The notes under the pieces: generated by a model
Database searches by the model: none
What the model saw: the letters and a program-made list of their open reading frames with translations, nothing else
What the model was told of the DNA's origin: nothing
Part shown: positions 1 through 5,510 of the stretch, one piece after another
Layout of the letters: every line of letters starts with the position of its first letter
Numbering within the stretch: position 1 is the stretch's first letter
From: Candidatus Acetothermia bacterium JdFR-50
GTDB lineage: Bacteria > Bipolaricaulota > Bipolaricaulia > Bipolaricaulales > Bipolaricaulaceae
Length of the DNA stretch: 5,510 bases
Assembly (NCBI GenBank): GCA_002010365.1
Contig: MTNL01000200.1
Span: forward strand, 1 to 5,510
Direction: 5' to 3'
Translations under genes and position numbers: made by a program

Positions 1-848
1 CTCGAGGTCCACCGTGTCCTCATCGCGCCGTCCGTGGATATCTATACAACCCGGCGGTGTAAGTTCTTGGCTGGGTATAAGCGTGAGCTATCGCGTATTG
101 GATATGGTACCGTTTATTACTTTTACATCACCAAAGTCCAAAATGAAGTGCTGAAAGGGCCTGATGGATTTAGGAATATCGAATTCACCTCGAAGGAAGC
201 CGTGCCGGAGGTGAAAGGGGTCAAAAGGACAGCCCGCAGCGGCGGATGAAGCACGGTGATGACCAGTAAAGGCCTATCTTTTGCCTCAGCCGTCATGAAG
301 CGTCAAGACCGCCTTATAAGCCTCCTCTTACGATGTGTAAGGAAAGGAACGAGTTCCTCAGGGATCCCAACGGCCATAGGACGCCATTCCTGAACTGGGG
401 TGCGAGTAGTTCCGTTGCGGAAATCCGGGAAGCCGGAGCGCTCACTCCTTGACTTTTCGCAGTACCCCCAAAGGGACGAACTCCTGGGTTACAACGGCCT
501 TTAAGTGCGCCACAACCGGTGGATACTTTACTGTGACCCCAAGGGAATCGGTGCTTTCCTTCCGTTGTCATCCCAGACGGTAAGGGTAAGTACCGGGATA
601 ACCGTAGTTGTGGGTTATGGCGTTTGTCAGGTTTTTTCACCAAGCGTCTTTCCCCAGCGCCGAAGTCCAACAAAGTTCTGGAGGGATATCCCCAGGGGAG
701 CCCGAGAGGTCCTAGCGGGGTGTATCCTTGCGAGACTGTTGGCCCTGAGGACCGCGCGCAGGGGTTCTGGACCCAAGCAGGCCGTTAGTCCAAACAGATG
801 GAAAAGGAATATTCCCCTTAAGGACAGAACATACTTCGTCCAACACAT
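1..848 (-). pseudogene. Decayed PKD-repeat lipoprotein gene, runs off the left edge
   Basis: No single frame is open, but reading the reverse strand piecewise recovers a lipoprotein with about three PKD domains. From ATG at 848-846 the frame gives a signal peptide ending in lipobox LTAC (Cys24), then PLRAVL. The PKD core then appears in pieces: LLDFGAGE at 673-650, THNYGYPGTY at 615-586, LTVWDDNGRK at 584-555, GVTVKYPPVVAHLKAV from 540, AYKAVLTLHDG at 321-289, VITVLHPPLRAVLL at 263-222, ILDFGD at 144-127, HAYTQPRTYTA at 85-53 and DEDTVDLE at 24-1. These lie in three different frames, needing at least seven or eight shifts. Stops interrupt the frames at 444-442, 360-358, 330-328, 288-286 and 90-88. 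The order and spacing match successive PKD domains. The FGDG motif of the middle domain is not recognisable. Multiple lesions favour true decay over sequencing error. The intact neighbour at 1020-1634 is the probable paralogue. PKD domains in general are extracellular beta-sandwiches. Confidence 0.8.
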
Positions 849-852
849 ATGT

Positions 853-902
853 GAAGTGCCACCTCCCCTGGAAATGTAGAGTTTCCAGAGGAGGTGTACT
901 TC
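853..902 (-). promoter_or_regulatory. Long imperfect hairpin over the ribosome site of the decayed gene
   Basis: GAAGT pairs with ACTTC, CACCTCC pairs with GGAGGTG and CTGGAAA pairs with TTTCCAG. The defects are one bulge near the base, one C/A mismatch and a 7-base loop. On the reverse strand the distal arm carries GGGAGGT (867-861), the only plausible ribosome site for the ATG at 848. Folding would therefore bury it. It may be an old translational control hairpin, a terminator-like structure, or an inverted repeat left by a mobile element. No published element is recognised. Confidence 0.45.
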
Positions 903-951
903 AGCCGACCTTTGCCCCCGGCAAATGAACGCTGAGGCCTGGAGGCTTTGT

Positions 952-973
952 AAACCCGGATTCCTCCGGGTTT
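952..973 (-). terminator. Possible transcription terminator of the PKD lipoprotein gene
   Basis: A perfect 9-bp stem (AAACCCGGA with TCCGGGTTT) closes a 4-base loop, 46 bases after the stop of the reverse-strand lipoprotein gene. Read on the reverse strand the loop is GGAA, a GNRA-type tetraloop, which fits transcription in that direction. There is no T-tract after the stem, so it is not a classical Rho-independent terminator; it may be an RNA 3'-end stabiliser. Confidence 0.4.
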
Positions 974-1019
974 GCCCTTCAGTTATACCCTCGAAAAAGG
1001 AAAGCGACGTCCCTCTCTA

Positions 1020-1634
1020 TTACGGGGCAGGTGTTTCCACCACTTTTTTGTCCTGATCGTCATTCCCGTAGATGTCCTGAACCCACAGAGTGACGGTATA
1101 GCTCGCCGTCTGGGAAGGATATGTATGATAGATGGGCCAACTGGCGGTGTCCCAATCGCCCGCCACGAAGTTGCCGTCCCCGAAGTCTAGGACGTACGTA
1201 TCGATGAGACCTTCCGAGGACGAACCATCGAACGCGAAGGTATAGGGTGGGGTTTGGACCGCCACTTCCAGGATCGCCTTAACGGGTGGAAAGCCCACGT
1301 CGATGGTCACGGTGGCAGTATCGGTGTTACCCCGGGCATCCTCCACCGTCAAGGTGGCCTCGTAAGTACCCGGATCGCCGTAGGTGTGCAAAATAGGGGT
1401 AGCGAAATCAGCACCGGTGGCAGGGGCGCTGCCATCCCCGAAATCCAGGGTGTAAACCTGGCCTCGGGAGGCCGAGATGTCGAAGGTTACTTCCAGGGGA
1501 GCCACCCCGGCTTGAGGGCTGGCTTCTAGGACCGCCTTTGGCAGGGGAAGGAAAAAAAGGCATGCCGAGAGTCCCACGGTGAGCACCGCTGCCAGGACCC
1601 AAAATATCAACCACTTGCCCCATCTCATCTTCAC
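1020..1634 (-). CDS. Lipoprotein with two PKD domains
   Basis: A 204-residue exported lipoprotein. The N-terminus is basic (Lys2, Arg4, Lys7), followed by a hydrophobic stretch and lipobox LSAC with the lipidated cysteine at 25. Two PKD domains follow, at about 32-114 and 115-201. Each has the FGDG turn (65-68 and 151-154) and a His-Thr-Tyr strand motif (HTYGDPGTY at 83-91, HTYPSQTASY at 170-179). PKD domains are beta-sandwiches used for surface adhesion or as spacers; there is no enzyme domain, so a structural or binding role at the membrane surface is inferred. The start is GTG at 1634, placed nine bases after AGGAGG (1649-1644); the ATG at 1628 is farther away. It is transcribed divergently from the sigma operon, whose last gene also has PKD domains, and a decayed paralogue lies directly downstream. 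The lipoprotein call is firm; the ligand is unknown. Confidence 0.9.
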   Translation of the reverse strand: MKMRWGKWLIFWVLAAVLTVGLSACLFFLPLPKAVLEASPQAGVAPLEVTFDISASRGQVYTLDFGDGSAPATGADFATPILHTYGDPGTYEATLTVEDARGNTDTATVTIDVGFPPVKAILEVAVQTPPYTFAFDGSSSEGLIDTYVLDFGDGNFVAGDWDTASWPIYHTYPSQTASYTVTLWVQDIYGNDDQDKKVVETPAP

Positions 1635-1640
1635 ATCCTA

Positions 1641-1650
1641 TCACCTCCTC
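1641..1650 (-). promoter_or_regulatory. Strong Shine-Dalgarno site of the PKD lipoprotein gene
   Basis: The reverse strand reads GAGGAGGTGA, a near-perfect match to the anti-Shine-Dalgarno end of 16S rRNA. Nine bases separate its AGGAGG from GTG at 1634, which decides that start over the in-frame ATG at 1628 and the ATG-TGA pair at 1636. Confidence 0.8.
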
Positions 1651-1801
1651 GTTTACTTGTCCTTATTTTCGTTTCCCGTCATACCTTTTTTCATGACCAC
1701 GGAGAAGGAGATGGAGATTAACGGTCACTCCGAAACGGGACGTTGGTCCGTGATCCATATCTCTGGGCACCGAAACCCGGCCGTAAGCGGTGGTGTAATA
1801 T

Positions 1802-1807
1802 AGGTGG
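1802..1807 (+). promoter_or_regulatory. Ribosome-binding site fixing the sigma factor start
   Basis: AGGTGG lies seven bases before ATG at 1815. This supports that start over a GTG at 1743, which is in frame but would add 24 residues that do not look like sigma factor sequence and would use up the promoter region. Confidence 0.65.
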
Positions 1808-1814
1808 AAACGAG

Positions 1815-2354
1815 ATGGCCGTTGGGGAATTGGAGCTCATCCAGCGCAGTTTGGAAGGAGACCTGGAAGCATGGGGAGAGATCGTGGCTCGCTACAAGCG
1901 GATGGTATTCGGCGCCACCTTGGCAGTTCTGCGGAATTGGGCCGACGCCGAGGACGCTACCCAAGAAGCTTTTATCCGGGCCTACGAAAAGCTGAGCTAT
2001 TACGATCTCTCACGAAAGTTCTCCACATGGCTTCTCACGGTGGCCATCAACGTGGCGAAGAATATGCTCCGGAAGCGGAGGCGCGACCCCGAGCCCAAAC
2101 AGGTTCACACCGACGACCCCGCGGTCGTGGTGGAGCGAGAGGCCCTGCGACAGGCGGTGCGGGAGGCGGTGTGGTCTTTGCCCAAGGATTATCGGCTGCC
2201 CTTGGTGCTTTATTACTGGGAAGGCCTTTCGGTAGACGAGATCGCCAAAGCCATGAACCTGAAGCCCGCCACGGTCAAGACCAGGCTTTTCCGTGGAAGG
2301 GCTTTGGTGAAGAGCAAGCTCCTGGAGATGGGGGTGACCGCTGATGCGGTTTGA
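1815..2354 (+). CDS. ECF-family RNA polymerase sigma factor
   Basis: A 179-residue sigma-70 family protein of the extracytoplasmic function type, which directs RNA polymerase to a small set of promoters. Region 2 spans about 6-90, with the core motif DAEDATQEAF (44-53) and the DNA-melting segment KFSTWLLTVAIN (68-79), ending in a basic LRKRRR patch. A charged linker (91-107) leads to region 4 (about 108-172). Region 4 contains SLPKDYRLPLVLYY and a helix-turn-helix at 138-162 (LSVDEIAKAMNLKPATVKTR) that reads the -35 element. The length is typical, and region 3 is missing, as expected. The gene overlaps the next by 11 bases, which signals translational coupling, and the next product looks like its membrane regulator. 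The target promoters are not identified. The family call is very secure; the ECF subgroup cannot be assigned by eye. Confidence 0.96.
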   Translation: MAVGELELIQRSLEGDLEAWGEIVARYKRMVFGATLAVLRNWADAEDATQEAFIRAYEKLSYYDLSRKFSTWLLTVAINVAKNMLRKRRRDPEPKQVHTDDPAVVVEREALRQAVREAVWSLPKDYRLPLVLYYWEGLSVDEIAKAMNLKPATVKTRLFRGRALVKSKLLEMGVTADAV

Positions 2355-2907
2355 GGAATGGAGGGAGGAGGAGCTCATCCGCCAGGCCATCGCCGAGGAA
2401 ATCACGGCGGCCGAGGCGAGGCTCGAGGGCCTGGAGGAGAAGGTGATCAGGGCCATCGCTGCCCGGGACCTGGCCCGCCCCCTGTGGAAGCGCTGGCTTC
2501 GATACCTTTTGATGCCGCGCACCCCCGCGTTAAAGCTCGCCTACGCGTTCGGCGCATTGCTCATTTTTATGGGCGCGGGAATGCTGATCGGCCGCTTCAT
2601 TTTCGCTCCGGAACCCCTCCCCGCTTTGGCCCAGGAGGGCACGGTGTTCGCCCTGGCCGCCCCCGGGGCCCAGAAGGTGGAGCTGGTGGGCGATTTCTCC
2701 GCCTGGAAGCCTATACCCCTTGCGGACCCCGATAAGGACGGCGTTTGGACGTTGGTATTGAAGCTTCCCCCGGGCCGGTACGAATACGCTTTCCTCGTCG
2801 ATGGCCGCTGGCTTGGTCAGGATCCAAACGCTGATGAGTACGTACGCACCATGGGGGATTACACCTCGGTGAGATACATCGGGGGATATGCGGAGGGTTC
2901 GTCCTGA
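2344..2907 (+). CDS. Putative transmembrane anti-sigma factor with outside CBM48/AMPK-type glycan-binding domain
   Basis: A 187-residue single-span membrane protein. Residues 1-60 are charged and helical (Glu-rich to about 35, then basic), as in the cytoplasmic head of an anti-sigma factor. One membrane helix covers about 64-86. After a Pro-rich linker, 100-180 form an AMPK1_CBM/CBM48-like early-set domain: VGDFSAW (115-121), DGVW (132-135), GRYEYAFLVDGRW (144-156) and DPNA (160-163). In AMPK beta the glycan contacts include the tryptophans of FNNW and DGQW; these match Trp121 and Trp156. The lysine of the YKF motif is Ala149 here. The head has no Cys and no His, so a zinc-binding zf-HC2 fold is excluded. 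ATG at 2344 lies inside the end of the sigma gene. The anti-sigma role rests on position and topology, not on a recognised anti-sigma domain. CBM48 is usually cytoplasmic in glycogen enzymes; here it would face outwards, assuming a normal positive-inside topology. Confidence 0.8.
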   Translation: MRFEEWREEELIRQAIAEEITAAEARLEGLEEKVIRAIAARDLARPLWKRWLRYLLMPRTPALKLAYAFGALLIFMGAGMLIGRFIFAPEPLPALAQEGTVFALAAPGAQKVELVGDFSAWKPIPLADPDKDGVWTLVLKLPPGRYEYAFLVDGRWLGQDPNADEYVRTMGDYTSVRYIGGYAEGSS

Positions 2908-3623
2908 TGAGGAAGCTTTGGGTAGCAGCGTTTTTTCTCGCTTTCGCTGGTTGGGCTCAGGTGCAATTCGCGCTTCCTTCTGTAAACCCAGAGGACATCC
3001 TCCAGTGGATCCAGCGCTCCACCTTGCCCTCCCAGGAAAAGGCCATATGGCTACGGATCCTTCCACAAGCCTTCGCGGATGAGCTTGTGGATCCGAAAAT
3101 CGCTCAGGTTTTCTTCCAACGCCTGGTGGGCACGCCCCCTTCCTTCGTCAGCGAACTCACGGCCGTGATGGAAGGTCTGCTGGAGCAGAAGATTCCCGTC
3201 ACGCATCTCATGAACAAGGTCTCCCAGGGGATCATCATGGGGCGCACCTGGTCGGTGATCATAAACGAAATCCGGCTCAGGGCCGTGGTCCTTTCCGCAA
3301 CCCATACGGTCCTTTCCCCTTACCGTCCTTTGGCCGAGGCCAAGGCCTCCGTCAGCGTCCGGGTAGGAGGATTTGAGATCCGGACCCGGACCCCTACGTG
3401 GGAGGACGTGGAGGTAGAAATCGCCGAAGCCGTTAGTGATTTCATCGCTGGTGGGGGAGATATTCATGATTGGAGTGGTATGGAGTCGCTTGTGCGCACA
3501 CGGCTCCTACAGCTTAGAGGCCGGGGACTTCCCTCGTATTTGGTCGACCATGCGCTCCAAGCACTCACCCCTGACCTCATGGGGGAGATAGTCTCCCAGG
3601 CCTTTCAGATCGAAAGGAGGTAG
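2907..3623 (+). CDS. Secreted protein of unknown family, mostly helical
   Basis: A 238-residue protein I do not recognise. It starts with a signal peptide (MRKLWVAAFFLAFAGWAQ), with likely cleavage near residue 17-18 and no lipobox, so the mature part is probably periplasmic or released. The rest reads as amphipathic helices, with one more beta-like stretch at about 146-162 (KASVSVRVGGFEIRTRT). Two helical segments share a similar pattern around a proline (KIPVTHLMNKVSQGI at 95-109 and GLPSYLVDHALQAL at 207-220), which may be a weak internal repeat. There is no cysteine and no catalytic motif. ATG at 2907 shares one base with the preceding stop (TGATG), and GGAGGG (2892-2897) is nine bases upstream. 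Coupling to the sigma operon suggests a role in the same envelope process; it could be a partner of the CBM48 sensor or of the large PKD protein. Being a real gene is very likely; the function is unknown. Confidence 0.9.
   Translation: MRKLWVAAFFLAFAGWAQVQFALPSVNPEDILQWIQRSTLPSQEKAIWLRILPQAFADELVDPKIAQVFFQRLVGTPPSFVSELTAVMEGLLEQKIPVTHLMNKVSQGIIMGRTWSVIINEIRLRAVVLSATHTVLSPYRPLAEAKASVSVRVGGFEIRTRTPTWEDVEVEIAEAVSDFIAGGGDIHDWSGMESLVRTRLLQLRGRGLPSYLVDHALQALTPDLMGEIVSQAFQIERR
3613..3620 (+). promoter_or_regulatory. Strong ribosome-binding site inside the end of the preceding gene
   Basis: AAAGGAGG is embedded in the last codons of the unknown secreted gene, six bases before ATG at 3627. With only three bases between stop (3621-3623) and start, it points to high translation of the large PKD protein from the same mRNA. 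Confidence 0.75.
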
Positions 3624-3626
3624 TAA

Positions 3627-5480
3627 ATGCGTAAGTGGTTAGTGGCAGCGTTGATTCTGGTGGTGGGAATCACCACCTTGGGGCAAGTGGTTCCCAAGGG
3701 GATCATCATCGAGCCCCCCGCGCCCGAGGGGCTTCAGGTGGAGATCTGGGTGGAGAAGCCGGCCTATGCCATCGGCAAACACGTCCGGATCCATTTCCGG
3801 GTGAACCAGGACGCTTATGTCTACATCTGGGATATAGCTCCAAACGGCGTATGCCTCATCTATCCCAACAGCCACGAGATGAACAACTTCGTCACCGCCG
3901 GGGAACATACCGTCCCCGGGCCCGGCAAGGACGATTACCTCCGGGTGACCCCGCCCACGGGGACGGAGTACCTCCAGATCGTCGCCACCAAACAGCCCGT
4001 GGGGGATATCGTCCAGTTCTTCGGAGGATTCTCGCCGGGCTCCACTTTCGCCTGTTCCTCCGCCGGACGTCAGGCCGTGGAACAGCTGGATCAGGTCAAG
4101 GAAATCATCGAACGGGTGGTACCGGAGTCGGATCGAGCGTTTGACTTCACTTTCTTCGAGGTAGTCGCCGAAACCCCGCCCCAATACGGCACGCTGGTGG
4201 TGGAAACCACGCCCCCATTTGCGCAACTCTACATCGACAATGTCTTCCGGGGTTGGACCCCCAAGACTCTCACGCTCCCTGCAGGCTGGCACGATATCCT
4301 CATCCGCAAAAGTGGGTATCAGGATTGGAGCCGGCGTATCTACCTCGTTGCGGGCCGTACCCGAAGGCTTCCGGTGATGCTACAGCCCATCGTGGTAAAT
4401 CAACCCCCGGTGGCCCAGTTTACCTTCAGCCCCGCGACCCCAGCTCCTGGCGATTGGGTGAAATTCGATGCTTCGGGCTCCTACGACCCCGATGGCACCA
4501 TCACCGCCTATCAGTGGGACTTCGATGGCGACGGAGCTACGGATGCCACCGGCAGGGTGGTGTTCCACAGCTTCGCCGTTCCGGGAACCTACAACGTGCG
4601 ACTGGTGGTCACCGATGACAAAGGGGCGGGTGACGATGAGGTGAAGCCCGTGACGGTGGCGGCGCCGAACCGCGCGCCGGTGGCCCAGTTCGCCATCACC
4701 CCGTCCCCGGCGCTGGTGGGCTCCCCCGTTACCTTCGACGCCAGTTCCTCTTACGATCCCGATGGGTTCATCGCCGAGTACAAATGGGATTTGAACGGGG
4801 ACGGCGTTATCGACGCTTCCGGGCAAATCGCGTCTTATACCTACTTCACCCCCGGCACATACCTGGTGACCCTGTACGTAACGGACAACATGGGGGCCTC
4901 CTCCCAGAGTACCCGTACCCTCCAAGTGGTGGTTCCCGGACCAGCGGGGATGCCTCCCATGGATGGTATCCCCGGCGTGTACGTTTGGGGCACCGATACC
5001 TGGAACGTCACCGTGAACGGCTCTCCCTCCTGGACCTCTCCCCACTCCTTCCGGATCGAACTTCGCACCGACGGGACATTCGTCAACGTCTCTTCCGCTC
5101 CCGGCCCCGGTCCTGCGCCCCTGGGTTTGGTTCCCGAGCCGACGGAAGAGGGTTGGAAGGTGGTCTTTGAGGGACAGGTGAGCTCGAATCGCATCACCTA
5201 CACCTTCGAGGTCCGGAACGCCACCAGCATCTATTTCGAGATCGAGTTCGACATCGACGGCGACGGCGTCATGGAGACCTCGCCGGGCATCGTGCGCTTA
5301 CGGCAGCTCATGGTGAACCCCTCCACCAACCCCTTTGTGATCGGAGCGCCAGAGGGCTACTCCGGGCCCTTCGTTCCCTCGATCAACTTCCGCTTGGGAA
5401 CACCCTTCAGCTACACCCGGAACTTCCGCTTCGTCTTCTGGGGCCCCACCATCGAGGACCTGGAGGGAGGGGCTATTTAG
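3627..5480 (+). CDS. Secreted DUF4384-PEGA-PKD-PKD multidomain protein
   Basis: A 617-residue exported protein. Signal peptide 1-20 (MRKWLVAALILVVGITTLGQ) has no lipobox. Residues about 36-125 fit DUF4384: a DAYVYIWDIAPNG strand, LIYPN at 78-82 and a YLRVTPPTG stretch. About 187-254 is a PEGA domain (GTLVVETTPPFAQLYIDN, GWTPKTLTLPAGWHDI). Two PKD domains follow at about 258-345 and 348-437. In each the usual FGDG turn is replaced by an Asp-rich loop (DFDGDGATD at 298-306, DLNGDGVID at 388-396) that resembles Ca2+-binding DxDxDG loops; a third, DIDGDGVME, sits at 542-550. The last 180 residues are beta-rich, Ser/Pro/Gly-rich and unrecognised. There are only two cysteines (76, 143) and no C-terminal sorting signal. 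DUF4384 and PEGA are common in bacterial envelope proteins. An adhesive, scaffold or wall-linked role is inferred; no enzyme domain is seen. It is the last gene visible in the operon, and 30 bases follow with no terminator. Confidence 0.93.
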   Translation: MRKWLVAALILVVGITTLGQVVPKGIIIEPPAPEGLQVEIWVEKPAYAIGKHVRIHFRVNQDAYVYIWDIAPNGVCLIYPNSHEMNNFVTAGEHTVPGPGKDDYLRVTPPTGTEYLQIVATKQPVGDIVQFFGGFSPGSTFACSSAGRQAVEQLDQVKEIIERVVPESDRAFDFTFFEVVAETPPQYGTLVVETTPPFAQLYIDNVFRGWTPKTLTLPAGWHDILIRKSGYQDWSRRIYLVAGRTRRLPVMLQPIVVNQPPVAQFTFSPATPAPGDWVKFDASGSYDPDGTITAYQWDFDGDGATDATGRVVFHSFAVPGTYNVRLVVTDDKGAGDDEVKPVTVAAPNRAPVAQFAITPSPALVGSPVTFDASSSYDPDGFIAEYKWDLNGDGVIDASGQIASYTYFTPGTYLVTLYVTDNMGASSQSTRTLQVVVPGPAGMPPMDGIPGVYVWGTDTWNVTVNGSPSWTSPHSFRIELRTDGTFVNVSSAPGPGPAPLGLVPEPTEEGWKVVFEGQVSSNRITYTFEVRNATSIYFEIEFDIDGDGVMETSPGIVRLRQLMVNPSTNPFVIGAPEGYSGPFVPSINFRLGTPFSYTRNFRFVFWGPTIEDLEGGAI

Positions 5481-5510
5481 CGCGGACTCAGCCGAGGCGG
5501 AAAAGGGGCC

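Larger units (their letters stand above)
849..1019. other. Intergenic stretch with three consecutive hairpins
   Basis: This 171-base gap lies between the intact lipoprotein gene and the start of its decayed neighbour, both on the reverse strand. No convincing coding frame is visible. It contains stem-loops at 853-902, 911-925 and 952-973. The first has two 7-bp blocks plus an outer arm, the second is TTTGCC/GGCAAA around a 3-base loop, and the third is a perfect 9-bp stem. The cluster could be the 3' end of the intact gene's transcript plus the leader of the decayed gene, or the trace of a small structured RNA or repeat. The hairpins are seen directly; a role is inference. Confidence 0.5.
1635..1814. 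promoter_or_regulatory. Divergent promoter region between the lipoprotein gene and the sigma operon
   Basis: These 180 bases must hold the promoters for both directions. Visible elements are two identical CCGAAAC heptamers exactly 40 bases apart (1730-1736 and 1770-1776); a possible stem CACCG/CGGTG (1768-1772 with 1788-1792) just ahead of the sigma gene; and a 5-bp inverted repeat GTCAT/ATGAC (1678-1682 with 1693-1697) flanking a T-run. GAAAC resembles the -35 element of many ECF promoters. The downstream copy is 17 bases from TGTA (1794-1797), but this would leave almost no leader before the start codon. No consensus housekeeping promoter is clear. Autoregulation by the ECF sigma factor would be usual for such operons, but is not shown here. 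Confidence 0.3.

Noticed and set aside
34..249. Forward open frame of 71 codons, open to the left edge
   Set aside because: It is antisense to the third PKD domain of the decayed lipoprotein gene, has no ribosome site and resembles no protein family.
314..673. Reverse open frame of 119 codons taken as a separate gene
   Set aside because: Only its start (LDFGAGE) makes sense, as one fragment of the decayed PKD gene; the rest is out of frame. It was folded into the pseudogene.
627..848. Reverse 73-codon frame taken as an intact small lipoprotein
   Set aside because: Its start, signal peptide and lipobox are credible, but the sequence after about 20 further residues loses sense and the PKD motifs continue in other frames. 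It is the 5' part of the pseudogene.
505..879. Forward open frame of 124 codons
   Set aside because: It runs antisense to the first PKD region of the decayed gene, lacks a ribosome site, ends inside the loop of a hairpin, and has an arginine-rich, shadow-like composition.
250..900. Possible structured RNA such as RNase P RNA, tmRNA or an intron
   Set aside because: An ACAGAA and a GGAAAG occur, but far apart and without the other conserved parts; no tRNA-like T-arm or group II domain V was found. Protein decay explains the stretch better.
926..1060. Short forward frame from ATG at 926, downstream of GAGGAGGTG
   Set aside because: The purine-rich site is about 30 bases too far away and sits in a stem. 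The frame crosses two hairpins and the end of the reverse-strand gene.
1743..1814. N-terminal extension of the sigma factor from GTG at 1743
   Set aside because: The extra residues do not look like a sigma factor, and AGGTGG at 1802-1807 fits ATG at 1815.

Overview
The window holds one forward operon of four genes, preceded by a reverse-strand locus that contains one intact gene and one decayed copy. Base composition is moderately GC-rich and Shine-Dalgarno sites are strong (AGGAGGTGA, AAAGGAGG), so this is a bacterium. The mix of PKD-repeat envelope proteins, an ECF sigma factor and a DUF4384/PEGA protein would suit a deep-branching, possibly thermophilic phylum such as Bipolaricaulota. That placement is a guess from gene style; no rRNA or other phylogenetic marker is present.

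Layout. Positions 848 to 1 (reverse strand) are a decayed gene for a lipoprotein with about three PKD domains. The start codon, lipobox and PKD motifs can all be found, but they are scattered over all three reverse frames with several stops. It runs off the left edge. Positions 849-1019 hold three hairpins and no gene. Positions 1634-1020 (reverse) encode an intact two-PKD lipoprotein, a probable paralogue of the decayed copy lying next to it in tandem. Positions 1635-1814 are the divergent promoter region. Positions 1815-5480 (forward) are four tightly packed genes: an ECF sigma factor; a single-pass membrane protein with an outside CBM48/AMPK-type carbohydrate-binding domain; a secreted helical protein of unknown family; and a 617-residue secreted protein with DUF4384, PEGA, two PKD domains and an unrecognised C-terminal part.

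How they may work together (inference). The second gene overlaps the sigma gene and has the layout of a transmembrane anti-sigma factor: a cytoplasmic helical head, one membrane span and an external sensor. Here the external part looks like a glycan-binding domain. The operon would then be an envelope-sensing switch. The two exported products downstream, and perhaps the divergent PKD lipoprotein, would be its surface partners or outputs. No tRNA, rRNA, CRISPR array or recognisable insertion sequence was seen.
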